Assembly (NCBI GenBank): GCA_017517815.1
Contig: JAFWYA010000076.1
Coordinates: 1-64,000 of the forward strand
Origin: Clostridia bacterium
Lineage (GTDB): Bacteria; Bacillota_A; Clostridia; Christensenellales; Aristaeellaceae
DNA: 64,000 nt
Direction of reading: 5' to 3'
The translations under genes and the position numbers were made by a program. The notes under the pieces are model-generated. The model had not been told where the DNA came from. It ran no database searches and saw nothing but the letters and a program-made list of their open reading frames with translations. Below are positions 25,992 through 35,093 of this stretch, piece by piece. Position 1 is the stretch's first letter. The number at the start of each line of letters is the position of its first letter.

Positions 25992-27212
25992 TTATCGTTT
26001 TTTCTTTTTATCCTTCCGTCGGCCAAATCTTGCAATCGGGCGTTCGAATACATATGTCACCAGTGCGGAAATGGCAATCGCGCCGGCGAAGCATAAGAAA
26101 GTGTATACGTATTGCCAGGGGCGGTCGGATTCCATCCAGGGCGATTCATAGACGGAAACGGGGATGTTCCAGTTTTTCAGCTGCACAGCGAATACCTGGT
26201 GCCACATGTAAAACTGGAAGGAGATCTCGGCAAATATGCGCGTGACGCGGTTGCCAAAGAGCAGCCGCAGCGGACGCGCGCCGTAGAGGAGCGAAAGCAT
26301 CAGCAGCGATACCAGCACGGACAAGGGGAAGCGGCGCGACATCTGTCCCATGCGGATATTTTCATAACCGTTGGTGCCGGCCTGTGCTCTGAGCAGTGTA
26401 ATAATGGCAGCGGCTGCTGCAAAAAACAGCGCCGTGAAGAGAATTTCTGTCCACTTATCCTGCTTCATGCGGCGCTTGAGCGCTGCGTAAACGCAGGCCG
26501 CTACCATGCCGTTGGCGTATACATCCAGATGCGCGGGCAGCTGATTGAAATACAGCGTGGTGTCCGGCAGCGTGCTCACATAATTGCGATAGCCAAAGGC
26601 AAGACCGGCCATGCCAAGATACGTCAGCCCCGGCTTTTTGCCAAAGCAGCGCGCAAGGAGCGGGAACAAAAGATAAAACTGCATTTCCACGCCCAGCGTC
26701 CACAGCGTACCGTTAAGCGGCGAGCCGGTATAGCTGAACTGGAACAGATTGTGCGTGAAGGTGGCGTGCGCAAGCAAATCCTTGGTTAAACGCGGGGTGT
26801 TCAGCATGCCGGCAGCAGTATTATACAGCCCGCGCGGCAGCGCTACAAAAAAGAGCATGATCAGCACATTGAGGTAATAGGACGGCGCGATGCGCAGCAG
26901 GCGGTTGCGATAAAACGGCAGAATGCGCGGCAGCGCCTTGCCATCCTCCTGCGCCTCGGCATAGGGCAGATACAGCAAAAAGCCTGATAACAGCAGCAGC
27001 GCATCGACCCAGATATAGCCCGAACGCATCAGAAAATCCAGGCTGATGTATTCGCCAAACCAGGGGATGCCCGGCGTGAGCCAGCTTTGCTGCCAGATGT
27101 GGTATGCGCCGACAATCAGCACAAAGAGCGTGCGGGCGCCATCCAGCACGGGAAGGCGCCCATCGCGTTCGGTTTCGGTATAATGGATGTAACGTTGTTT
27201 AAGCTGTGTCAT
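25992..27212 (-). CDS. Acyltransferase 3 family membrane protein
   Basis: The 406-residue protein has about ten hydrophobic helices and the family opening RLPVLDGARTLFVLIVGAYHIW with the conserved His of this group near residue 38. The family O-acylates sugars, peptidoglycan or lipids at the membrane. It is the last gene of a four-gene minus-strand operon and its ATG overlaps the stop of the repeat protein by 4 bases. The Lys/Arg-rich tail (GRRKDKKKKR) is cytoplasmic. The substrate is unknown. Confidence 0.88.
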   Translation of the reverse strand: MTQLKQRYIHYTETERDGRLPVLDGARTLFVLIVGAYHIWQQSWLTPGIPWFGEYISLDFLMRSGYIWVDALLLLSGFLLYLPYAEAQEDGKALPRILPFYRNRLLRIAPSYYLNVLIMLFFVALPRGLYNTAAGMLNTPRLTKDLLAHATFTHNLFQFSYTGSPLNGTLWTLGVEMQFYLLFPLLARCFGKKPGLTYLGMAGLAFGYRNYVSTLPDTTLYFNQLPAHLDVYANGMVAACVYAALKRRMKQDKWTEILFTALFFAAAAAIITLLRAQAGTNGYENIRMGQMSRRFPLSVLVSLLMLSLLYGARPLRLLFGNRVTRIFAEISFQFYMWHQVFAVQLKNWNIPVSVYESPWMESDRPWQYVYTFLCFAGAIAISALVTYVFERPIARFGRRKDKKKKR

Positions 27213-30100
27213 TCTTCTACCTGCTTGGTCAGCTTATATTGCTTGTGTGTGCGGGTGTTTTCAAGGGACATGGTTTTGCCGTTGCAGGAGTGGATGGTCC
27301 AGCGGCCGGTCAGGTCATCGGGCTGCTCGCCGGTTTCCAGCGAGAAATTGCGGGCGTAGAAGTACCATTCCTGCCCGTCGATCACGCAGGTGCCGTCCTC
27401 CCTGAATTCCATTACAACGCCCGTGGTGCTCACCCACAGGCCCAGAATGCGGTAGCATACGCGGTCCAGCTTATCGCTTTGCACATCCTTATAATGCAGG
27501 ATATTGTTGTAATACCGCAGTGCTTCGTAGGGCTTTTTGTCAGCGTACAATTCGTTGGCGTATTCGTAATTGGCGGCGTCGTACATCTCCGCCACGTCGG
27601 CATACTTGGCAGACATGTTCTCGCGCGAGACATTTTCAAGCGCGGCAACCGCATCGCCGTAGCGCTTGTCGGCAATGGCCTGCTGCGCGGCGGTGTAGGC
27701 TTCGGCATAATAGGCGTCGTAGCAGGCCTCGGCCTGGGCGGCGGCGTCCTCATAATCGGGGATGGAGGCAAACTGCGCGGCAGCGCCGCTCAGATCCCCC
27801 GCATCACGGCGCAGGGCGGCGGAGCGATACACGCTCTGCTGACGCAGCACTTCGGCGTCGGCATAATCGGGAATCATGCTCAGATAGCCGGCGGCGGCGT
27901 CAAAGTCTTCCTTGGCAAGCGCGGCCTCCGCCAGGGTATACATGCATTTGCCATACTGAGCGGCGGCGCCTTCGTAATCGCCGGCGTTATAATAGCAGGC
28001 GGCAGCGGAGGACAGATCGCCCAGCGCATCATACTGCTGGCCCAGCAGGAACTGCGCTTTTTTGTAGTAGAAATCGCTTTCCTCATAGGGGGAGAGCGCT
28101 GTAAGACGCGCGGAAGCGTCCTCATACTGCGCGTTGTCAATCAGCTGCAGCGCATAGGCATATTGCGCCTTTTGCAGCTCGGCGGCGCTGTTTTCATACG
28201 CGCCCAGCGCCTCAAAGGCGGTGATGGCGGCGGCGTAGTTTTTGTTCTCCATCATGATGAGCGCCAGATCATAGCGGATCAGCTGCGCGCGATCATCCGC
28301 ATCGCGGTAGCCGGGGATGCTCTCAAACAGCATCAGGGCGTTGGTCAGATCGTCTTCCTGCTGCAGGGCGACGGCGGGCAGATAGGTGCATTCCTGCATC
28401 AATTCGGCGGCCGGGGCGTACTCCAGCGCATCCTCTACTAGCAGGCAGGCCTGGGCGTAATTGCCCAGCTCATACTCGGCCAGCGCCAGCATATAGGAGC
28501 ATTCGTAAGAGAGCTGCTGCGAATCGCGGTAGGTGAGGATCTTATCAAAGCTTTCCTTGGCGGCGGCGTAATCGCCATCCTGCATCAGCGCGTAGGCAGG
28601 CTCATACAGGCAGGCGGTGGCCTGCGAATAGGCGTCCAGATAATCGCCGGCCAGCAGATAATAATCTGCCGCGGTGTCATAATCCTGCTGATCAAAATAC
28701 TGGCCGGCGGCGCCGTAATAGGCTTCCTGCAGGCGCAGGGCGGTGTTCTGATAAGCAGCGTCCAGCTGCGAAAGCAGAGAGATGGCAGAGAGATAATCGC
28801 CGCTGTCGATGGCGGAGAGCGCAGGCTGATACAGGCAGTCGTTGGCCTGTGTGGCTGCGTCCTGATAATTGCCCAGCGACAGATATTTTTCCCGGGCGGC
28901 GGTGTAGTCCTTCTGACTCATCAGCTGACCGGCCCAATTGTACACAGCGGCACTGCGGCGATCGGCGCTGCTTTCATAGGTGAGAATTTCATCGTATACG
29001 GCCACAGCGCTTTCGTACTGGCCGGTAGCGGCCAGATGCTCGGCGCGCTGATACCGCGCAGCCTTGGCAAGATCGGCGCTGTCCTGATATTCTCCCAGTG
29101 CATCAAAGGCGTCCTGCGCGGTCTTAAGCGAGGTGATGGTGCCTGTCTGCATGGAGGATTTGGCCTGCCGGTAGTCGCATTCCTTGATGAGGGTGGCGCT
29201 CTTGTGATAGAACACGCTGTCCAGCAGATCGATATCGAGGTTCAGCGCGTCCACCTTGATGGGCAGAGAATACTTGCCGCGCAGCGCTGCCAGCTTTACA
29301 AATTCGCTGCGGGCGCTGACATACACGCCGTTTTCCATCTGCTCTCTGGCGGTGTAATAGCGGTAATAGGGGATGCCGTGGAAATAAATGCCCCAGGCGC
29401 TGAGGAGCAAAAGCACTGTCAACGTGACGGATACAGTGATGGCGCGGCGGCGCTTTTTCTTTTTTTGCAGGAGCGCAGCCTGTGCTTCAGCGATGCGCTG
29501 CTTTTCGGCACGCTCGCGGCGGGCCTTTTCTTCCATGGCGCTTTCGTGATTGAAAATGATGGTTTCTACCGAGGCTTCATTGAAGCTGGTAAATACATCG
29601 CGCTTTTGCCGTCCGCAGCGGCGGCAGCTGTCTTCTCCCGGACTGTTGGGACGGCCGCACACGCACACCCATACCGCGCCCTGATCGCTGGGAAATCCCA
29701 TGGCGTCGGCGCCGGCCAGATAGAGCAGCACATCCAGCCTGCGGCCGGAGGGGAGGGCATTGGGGGTGTATTCGCTGCCATGGCCCATCACATGGCGCCA
29801 GACGGTGCCGTCGGAAAACCAGACTTTTTCGATCGAAAAATCAAGCCCATCCACGCTCAGCCCGTCTTCGAGCTCCGTTGTCATTTCAAAGGCGCTGCGG
29901 GGTTCGCCCAGAAGGCCCTGCACGCGCTCAACCTGACGCGACATCAGCGCGCCGCTGCGATCGTAGCACGAAAAGACCGCCTGAATGCTGACAACGGTCT
30001 GTTCGGTCAGATTGAACAGCTGCAGTCGGCAGACGGGGTCTTCGGGCGTGGGCAGGGCGTGATGCCATAATTCAACTGGGCAGGTCAGGTCGATTTTCAT
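27209..30100 (-). CDS. Large zinc-ribbon, single-helix, TPR-like repeat protein
   Basis: The 963-residue product is built in order from an N-terminal beta region (1-140), a four-Cys zinc ribbon (CVCGRPN to CRRCGR, Cys 146, 148, 159, 162), a charged helix rich in Lys/Arg (190-218), one membrane helix (220-240), about 14 repeats of 35-40 residues with motifs like LGxYxDSA and GDYxxA (about 250-880), and a C-terminal beta domain (about 890-963, WVSTTGVVMEFREDG). The zinc ribbon should be inside and the repeats outside the cell. The repeats point to a protein-binding scaffold; I do not recognise a named family. It overlaps the acyltransferase gene by 4 bases, and 25 bases separate it from the secreted-protein gene. 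Confidence 0.85.
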   Translation of the reverse strand: MKIDLTCPVELWHHALPTPEDPVCRLQLFNLTEQTVVSIQAVFSCYDRSGALMSRQVERVQGLLGEPRSAFEMTTELEDGLSVDGLDFSIEKVWFSDGTVWRHVMGHGSEYTPNALPSGRRLDVLLYLAGADAMGFPSDQGAVWVCVCGRPNSPGEDSCRRCGRQKRDVFTSFNEASVETIIFNHESAMEEKARRERAEKQRIAEAQAALLQKKKKRRRAITVSVTLTVLLLLSAWGIYFHGIPYYRYYTAREQMENGVYVSARSEFVKLAALRGKYSLPIKVDALNLDIDLLDSVFYHKSATLIKECDYRQAKSSMQTGTITSLKTAQDAFDALGEYQDSADLAKAARYQRAEHLAATGQYESAVAVYDEILTYESSADRRSAAVYNWAGQLMSQKDYTAAREKYLSLGNYQDAATQANDCLYQPALSAIDSGDYLSAISLLSQLDAAYQNTALRLQEAYYGAAGQYFDQQDYDTAADYYLLAGDYLDAYSQATACLYEPAYALMQDGDYAAAKESFDKILTYRDSQQLSYECSYMLALAEYELGNYAQACLLVEDALEYAPAAELMQECTYLPAVALQQEDDLTNALMLFESIPGYRDADDRAQLIRYDLALIMMENKNYAAAITAFEALGAYENSAAELQKAQYAYALQLIDNAQYEDASARLTALSPYEESDFYYKKAQFLLGQQYDALGDLSSAAACYYNAGDYEGAAAQYGKCMYTLAEAALAKEDFDAAAGYLSMIPDYADAEVLRQQSVYRSAALRRDAGDLSGAAAQFASIPDYEDAAAQAEACYDAYYAEAYTAAQQAIADKRYGDAVAALENVSRENMSAKYADVAEMYDAANYEYANELYADKKPYEALRYYNNILHYKDVQSDKLDRVCYRILGLWVSTTGVVMEFREDGTCVIDGQEWYFYARNFSLETGEQPDDLTGRWTIHSCNGKTMSLENTRTHKQYKLTKQVEE

Positions 30101-30125
30101 GCAGAAAATCCTCCCAAAGGATTAA

Positions 30126-31259
30126 TTACAGGTAGGTGCAGGTCATATCGACCAGCTTGTCATCCACAAAGGTGAGGGCCAGCAGCACGGTTTCTTCTTC
30201 CACCTGCGCGGCATAGAGCAGGTAAATGCTGCCGTCATCGCGCACGACATAGCGGCCGTAGGGGGCGTTTTCGCCATCGCCGTACAGCAGCGCGCCTTCA
30301 TCAAAAGTGCGCTCAAAGCGGGCCATGGCGCTGTCGGGGCTGTCGCCCAGGTGCAGGTTGCGCGGGCCTTCCATGCCGTTGCCGTACACCTGCAGGAGGA
30401 TCAGCTGGCTTTGCTGTTTCTGGCTGTCATAGCCGAAAACAAGCTGCAGCGCATCCCACTGCATGGAGCGCATAAAGCCGTCGCCGTCCTGCGCCCAGGT
30501 ATCGCTCACGGCGCTGCCGAGCGTGCTGAGCGCATCCTCGGGCGTGACGGTGAGGAAATCCAGCCCGCCAAAGGAAAGATCCTCGCGGGTGAGGGCTTCG
30601 GGAGCTTCGGCGGAATAGACGCGATATTCGCTCTTTTCCTGCAGGGCAGAGAGCGCGTCCAATTCAGACTGCGCCTCATTGAGCGTCATTTCCTGCACAT
30701 CCAGCATAACCTGCGCAGCGATGACGAAGTTGTTTTCCAGGGTGTACACCACGCAGCATTTTTCTACGTTTTCGGCGTCGGCGGTGTAGATGGTGTGCTC
30801 CAGCACCAGCACATGCGAGCCGTCGCGGATGACGCGGCCGGTATTGACAGTGCCAGGCAGAAGACCGCGGATATAGAGGGTGGCCTCGTCATAGGTGCCC
30901 TGCAGGCTATCGTTATCCAGCGGATAAGCCTCAAGCAGCGCATCCAGCGTATGGCCGGGGGCGATGCCGCGCATGTCGGAAAGCAGCGCGTCGGGGTTGG
31001 TCAGATCAACGCCGGTGACCGCCATATCGGCAGACAATTGCGCAGCGGGAGAATAGAGCGCATATTCTTCAAAGTGATAGACATAGCCGCTGTCCTCCGC
31101 CGCTTCCGCCGAGACGGGCGGCTGCGCCAACGCATCCTGAAGAATGGCGTCGCAGAAGGACAGCATTTCATCCACCGTCAGCACAGCGCTTTCGGCAGAA
31201 ACGCTCAGTGCGGGGCACACGAGCAGCAGACACAGAAGCAAAGAAAGCAGCTTTTTCAT
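30126..31259 (-). CDS. Secreted protein, function unknown
   Basis: The 377-residue product has a signal peptide MKKLLSLLLCLLLVCPALSVSA and no lipobox. The mature part has two similar halves, each with a long acidic helix then a beta-rich part (GHTLDALLEAYPLDN near 115-130; GDSPDSAMARFERTFDEGALL near 315-335), so an internal duplication is possible. Start 31259 is preferred for the signal peptide with AAAGGT upstream; 31289 would overlap the previous gene. It belongs to the operon with the nucleoside phosphorylase and repeat protein. No function can be assigned. Confidence 0.75.
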   Translation of the reverse strand: MKKLLSLLLCLLLVCPALSVSAESAVLTVDEMLSFCDAILQDALAQPPVSAEAAEDSGYVYHFEEYALYSPAAQLSADMAVTGVDLTNPDALLSDMRGIAPGHTLDALLEAYPLDNDSLQGTYDEATLYIRGLLPGTVNTGRVIRDGSHVLVLEHTIYTADAENVEKCCVVYTLENNFVIAAQVMLDVQEMTLNEAQSELDALSALQEKSEYRVYSAEAPEALTREDLSFGGLDFLTVTPEDALSTLGSAVSDTWAQDGDGFMRSMQWDALQLVFGYDSQKQQSQLILLQVYGNGMEGPRNLHLGDSPDSAMARFERTFDEGALLYGDGENAPYGRYVVRDDGSIYLLYAAQVEEETVLLALTFVDDKLVDMTCTYL

Positions 31260-31285
31260 ATAAATACCTTTACCTTTCATCGGGC

Positions 31286-32608
31286 TCATTCAAAGTCCGT
31301 CACGCCTGCATGCGTTACGGCGGCATACAGCAGCCGCTCCTTATCGCAGGGCTGGGGAGAAACCATAACGGCACGCCGGATCATATCGCTGGCTTCGGCG
31401 AGCGTTTTTTCATCTTTGGCATAAAGCGTGCACAGCGCTTCGTCGGCTGCGATGGAATCGCCGATGCGTTTATGCATGATAAAGCCCACGCGCGGGTCAA
31501 TTTCGTCGGTTTTCTGCCTGCGGCCGGCGCCCAGCGCCTGCGAGGCATAGCCAAGGAGTGTGGTATCCATGGCCTTGATATAGCCGCTTTGCGGCAGGCA
31601 CAGGGAGGTGATGATGGGCGCGTCTGCCAGCACTTCGGGATGGTCGCATACGCTGTCGTCGCCGCCCTGGGCGAGGATCAGCTCACGCAGCTTTGCAAGG
31701 CCTGCGCCGCTTTGCAGCGCTTTTGTCAGCAGCTTTTCGCCTTCCTCCGGCGTTTTTGCCACCTCGCCGGCCACCAGGAGATAGGAGCCGAGCTTGAGCG
31801 ATACCGTCAGCAGCGGGCCGGCGCATTCGCCGCGCAGAATTTCGATGGCTTCCTTTACTTCTAGGCGATTGCCTACATGCGAGCCCAGGGGCTCATTCAT
31901 GCCGGTGAGCAGCGCAGTGACATTGCGGCCGGCGCGGTGGCCGATATCCACCATCGCTCTGGCAAGCTTAAGGCTGCCTTCGTAAGTAGGCATGATCGCG
32001 CCGGAGCCGACCTTCACATCCAGCACAATGCCGTCCGTGCCGGCGGCGAGCTTTTTAGACATGATGCTCGAGGCGATCAGCGGCAGGCTGTCAACCGTAG
32101 CGGTTGCGTCGCGCAGCGCATAGAGCGTTTTGTCGGCGGGGGCAAGCTCGGCGCTCTGGCCGACGATGGCGCAGCCAATGCGCTGCACCTGAGAGAGAAA
32201 TTCTGCCTCTGTCAGCGTGGTGCGCATGCCGATGGATTCCATTTTATCCACCGTGCCGCCGGTATGGCCCAGGCCGCGACCGCTCATCTTGGCGATTTTT
32301 GCACCGCAGGCTGCACAAAGAGGCACCAGCACCAGCGAGGTGGTATCGCCCACGCCGCCGGTAGAGTGCTTATCCACCGCAATACCGCCCACATTGGGCT
32401 TGAGCATTTCGCCGGATTGCGCCATCGCCAGCGTCAGCGAGGCTGTTTCGCGGGCGTCCATGCCGTTTAAACGGATGGCCATCAGCAGCGCTGCCAACTG
32501 ATAATCGGGCACGCTGCCGTCCGCAGCGCCCTTGGCAAAGGCGGCAATCTGCTCGTCTGTCAGCGCGCGGCCGTATTTTTTATCTGAAATAATAGCAGGA
32601 AAATCCAT
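31286..32608 (-). CDS. Pyrimidine-nucleoside phosphorylase
   Basis: Splits uridine, thymidine or deoxyuridine with phosphate to base and (deoxy)ribose-1-phosphate. The 440-residue product has the family signature DKHSTGGVGDTTSLVLVPL, the SGRGLGHTGGTVDKMESI segment, DVKVGSGA and the C-terminal HKRIGDSIAADEAL. It is the first gene of the operon. Start 32608 is fixed by AAGGAG and the MDFPAIISDKK opening; a longer frame runs through the promoter. The rest of the operon is envelope-related, so the link is not obvious. Confidence 0.95.
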   Translation of the reverse strand: MDFPAIISDKKYGRALTDEQIAAFAKGAADGSVPDYQLAALLMAIRLNGMDARETASLTLAMAQSGEMLKPNVGGIAVDKHSTGGVGDTTSLVLVPLCAACGAKIAKMSGRGLGHTGGTVDKMESIGMRTTLTEAEFLSQVQRIGCAIVGQSAELAPADKTLYALRDATATVDSLPLIASSIMSKKLAAGTDGIVLDVKVGSGAIMPTYEGSLKLARAMVDIGHRAGRNVTALLTGMNEPLGSHVGNRLEVKEAIEILRGECAGPLLTVSLKLGSYLLVAGEVAKTPEEGEKLLTKALQSGAGLAKLRELILAQGGDDSVCDHPEVLADAPIITSLCLPQSGYIKAMDTTLLGYASQALGAGRRQKTDEIDPRVGFIMHKRIGDSIAADEALCTLYAKDEKTLAEASDMIRRAVMVSPQPCDKERLLYAAVTHAGVTDFE

Positions 32609-32640
32609 AGGCTTCTCCTTCCGATAACATTCCACCATGA

Positions 32641-32669
32641 AGTATAGCATAAAAGCGGAAAGAATACAA
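32641..32669 (-). promoter_or_regulatory. Promoter of the nucleoside phosphorylase operon
   Basis: The minus strand carries TTGTAT (32664-32669), a 17-bp spacer and TATACT (32641-32646). Confidence 0.65.
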
Positions 32670-32735
32670 TAATACGCCGCATTTTCGAGCAAATGAGCTT
32701 GTTTTTGACAGGAAAATTTACATTTCGGCAAAATA

Positions 32736-32770
32736 CAAAAAGCCGTTCTCCCGGGGAAGGGAGAATGGCT
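32736..32770 (-). terminator. Terminator of the degV-type gene
   Basis: An imperfect stem with GGGAGAA/TTCTCCC arms is followed on the minus strand by CTTTTTG. It is 110 bases after the stop at 32881; I see nothing else in that gap. Confidence 0.7.
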
Positions 32771-32880
32771 TGTGTAAAAATGGTCGCGGTGAATCAGCAG
32801 GGAGTAAAGAGGAGCGCAGCGCCTTCTTTTATCATCCGCAGCAGCGACATGCGTGGGGAAAAACAGCTTTCGCTGATTTT

Positions 32881-33756
32881 TCACCGAGTCGGCTTTGCCG
32901 ACAGGCCGATGCCCAGGCCGCCCTGGCCGATGTGCGCGCAGATATTAAGCGGCAGATCATCATAGAGCACAGGCATGCCGGGGAAGGCTTCCTTTATCTG
33001 GGCAATCCAGCTTTCCGTGGTTTGCTCATCGGCGCTGCCGGCGATCATGACGGTCACTTCTCCCTTTTCGCGGGCGGCGGCAAAGCGGGTTTCCAGATCC
33101 TTTTCAATGGCGGCGATCATGGCCTTGCGGGCGTTTTTGCTGCCGCGAACCTTCTGGTGCAGATCAAGCTTGCCTACCGTGAGGGAGAGCACGGGCTTGA
33201 TGCCAAGAAGCGAGCCCAGCGCAGCCGCCGTAGAGGAAATACGGCCGCCGCGGCGCAGGGAATCCAGCTGCTCTACGGCGATATAGATGGAGAAATCCGC
33301 GCGGCTTTTTTCGATAATATCCTTGATTTCCTCGGCCTTGTAGCCCTCGTCAATCAGCTGCAGCGCATCGAGGATGGACTGGTGCAGAAGCGTGGAAACC
33401 CTTCCGGCGTCCACCACAAACACGCGTCCGGCATAGGGATGCTCCTGCGCAAGCACGCAGGCGGTGGCATACGAGCCGCTCAGGCCGCTGCTGATGGGGA
33501 AATACAGGATATGCTTGTATTCCTTCAGCGCATGATCCCACTGCCAGGTGACTTCTTCGGGAGAGGGCTGCGAGGTGTGAATGTCTTTACCAGCCGCCTG
33601 ACAGGCAAAAAAATCACTGCGGGAGAGGCCTGCATTTTCGTAGTGGCAGACGCTGTCAATATAAAAAGGCATGGGCAAAACCTGAATGCCAAGCGCTTCC
33701 GCCGCGGCGGGGGTAATGCTTGAGGTGCTGTCGGTGATGATGCCAATGGATTTCAT
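32881..33756 (-). CDS. DegV family protein (fatty-acid binding)
   Basis: The 291-residue product matches the DegV fold: IGIITDSTSSI at the N-terminus, HTSQPSPEEV, FPISSGLSGSY with the lipid-contacting Ser, SLRRGGRISS and GIKPVLSLTVGKL. Members bind a fatty acid, and some (FakB) present it to a kinase for phosphorylation before use in phospholipid synthesis. No FakA-like kinase is nearby. Start 33756 is chosen by GGAG and homology; a longer frame adds 14 unrelated residues. Confidence 0.93.
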   Translation of the reverse strand: MKSIGIITDSTSSITPAAAEALGIQVLPMPFYIDSVCHYENAGLSRSDFFACQAAGKDIHTSQPSPEEVTWQWDHALKEYKHILYFPISSGLSGSYATACVLAQEHPYAGRVFVVDAGRVSTLLHQSILDALQLIDEGYKAEEIKDIIEKSRADFSIYIAVEQLDSLRRGGRISSTAAALGSLLGIKPVLSLTVGKLDLHQKVRGSKNARKAMIAAIEKDLETRFAAAREKGEVTVMIAGSADEQTTESWIAQIKEAFPGMPVLYDDLPLNICAHIGQGGLGIGLSAKPTR

Positions 33757-33883
33757 GTTGTTTTCTCCGTTACTGTCAGAATTTTTATAAAACTGCAATC
33801 ATACTATAGCGCCTGAATGTCAAATTAAGATAAACAAATGCGCGATAATTCGCTGTTTATTTAAATCGTTTTTCTGGAATCGA

Positions 33884-33912
33884 TTGACAGTAAGCGATTA
33901 AATCGCTATAAT
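33884..33912 (+). promoter_or_regulatory. Full-consensus promoter with a palindromic operator
   Basis: TTGACA (33884-33889), 17 bp and TATAAT (33907-33912) match the sigmaA consensus fully. A perfect 15-base palindrome AGCGATT-A-AATCGCT (33893-33907) fills the spacer. An upstream partial site GCGATAATTCGC (33842-33853) may be an auxiliary operator. This should give strong expression under tight repression. Confidence 0.85.
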
Positions 33913-33975
33913 GATAATAGCGTCTATGTCTGGGACGCGTTACAGTATGATTAAAAAAATGGAGGTACAAATCCA

Positions 33976-34920
33976 ATGAACAAGGAACTCTCTCGCCGCG
34001 ATTTCCTGCGCACTTCTGGTAAGGGCCTGCTGGGCGTTGCCGCTGTGAGCATGATCCCCGCCGCCATGGCCGAGACTGCCGCTCCCGAAATCGGCGCTCC
34101 CGCCTGGCCCTGGACCTACCACAAGCTGGACAAGAAGGCCGTTCAGGATCGCGCTTTCACCAACTTCGGTCTGTACGGCGGCTGCTGCTCTTCCGTTGCT
34201 TCTGCTATCATCGAAGCGCTGGCTGAAGAGTATGGCTATCCCTACAACCAGATCAACGGCAACATGTTCGCCATCGGCGCTGGCGGTTTCGGCCGTCAGA
34301 ACCTGTGCGGCGCGCTGGGCGGCGCGTTCTTCGCTCTGGGCCTGCTGGTTCCCCGCGCTGACGTGGGCACCCTGCGCAACGAGCTGTATTCCTACTATGA
34401 ATCCACCGCGTTCCCGATCTACGTTCCCGAAGGAGATCCCGAGCACAAGTGGCATTCCGTGGCCGGCAGCGAGCTGTGCCGTGACTCTGTCAACAACTGG
34501 ATGGCGCTGAGCGGCTATGCCTTCGGCGATCCCGAGCGCATCTATCGCTGCAAGTGCCTGTCTGCGGACGTGGCCGGCAAGGTTGTTGAACTGCTGAACG
34601 TTTACTATGGCTTCGAAGCTCCCGCTCCCGTGGCGGAAGAGCCCGCTCCCGAACTGGCTGCCAACGAGTACCTGGGCGAAGCCGATGGCTTCGGCGGCAA
34701 GGTCAAGGTTAAGGTCACCATGGATGGCGACAAGATCGCCAACATCGAAGTGCTGGAGCACTCCGAGACCGCCGGCCTGGGCGACAAGGCCTTCGAAAAC
34801 ATGATCCCCAAGATGATCGCTGGCAACACCACCGCTGTGGATACCCACACCGGCGCCACCGTTTCTTCTAACGCTCTGATCGCGGCTGTGAACGACGCTC
34901 TGAGCAAGGTTGGCAAGTAA
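33976..34920 (+). CDS. Tat-exported redox protein: split-Soret-cytochrome-like / C-GCAxxG-C-C domain with FMN-binding domain
   Basis: The 314-residue product has a twin-arginine signal (SRRDFLRTSGKG). The first domain (about 45-215) resembles the split-Soret cytochrome / C_GCAxxG_C_C group: GGCCSSVASAII, GGFGRQNLCGALGGAFFALG, ELCRDSVNNW and RCKCLSADVAGKVVELLN. It has no CxxCH haem motif. The second domain (about 225-314) is an FMN_bind domain with THTGATVSSNA, where the Thr of TGAT is the usual covalent flavin site. Export by Tat fits a cofactor-loaded enzyme working outside the membrane. An ApbE-type flavin transferase would be needed and is not in the window. It forms a single-gene unit. 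Confidence 0.85.
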   Translation: MNKELSRRDFLRTSGKGLLGVAAVSMIPAAMAETAAPEIGAPAWPWTYHKLDKKAVQDRAFTNFGLYGGCCSSVASAIIEALAEEYGYPYNQINGNMFAIGAGGFGRQNLCGALGGAFFALGLLVPRADVGTLRNELYSYYESTAFPIYVPEGDPEHKWHSVAGSELCRDSVNNWMALSGYAFGDPERIYRCKCLSADVAGKVVELLNVYYGFEAPAPVAEEPAPELAANEYLGEADGFGGKVKVKVTMDGDKIANIEVLEHSETAGLGDKAFENMIPKMIAGNTTAVDTHTGATVSSNALIAAVNDALSKVGK

Positions 34921-34942
34921 TTGTAAACCTACCGCATTTCTG

Positions 34943-34975
34943 CCCTGCATGTGTAAAAGCATGCAGGGTTTTTTT
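34943..34975 (+). terminator. Intrinsic terminator
   Basis: A stem CCCTGCATG/CATGCAGGG is followed by seven T. Confidence 0.92.
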
Positions 34976-35015
34976 GATTTAGCAGGATATATCACTTGTT
35001 TAGCAACTTCTATCA

Positions 35016-35044
35016 TTGAAAAAGCCAAGTGGCTTTGTTATAAT
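35016..35044 (+). promoter_or_regulatory. Promoter of the Rbs-like ABC operon
   Basis: TTGAAA (35016-35021), a 17-bp spacer and TATAAT (35039-35044). A small inverted repeat AAGCCA/TGGCTT (35022-35034) lies in the spacer and could be an operator. Confidence 0.75.
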
Positions 35045-35093
35045 AGGGACAATGAAACAGGCGTTTGGAAAACGCCAAGGAGGATTTGAACCT

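Noticed and set aside
27900..29100. Possible CRISPR or DNA tandem repeat in the large repeat protein gene
   Set aside because: The repetition is at protein level, with 35-40 residue units and varied codons; no direct repeats with spacers were seen, and no cas genes are present.
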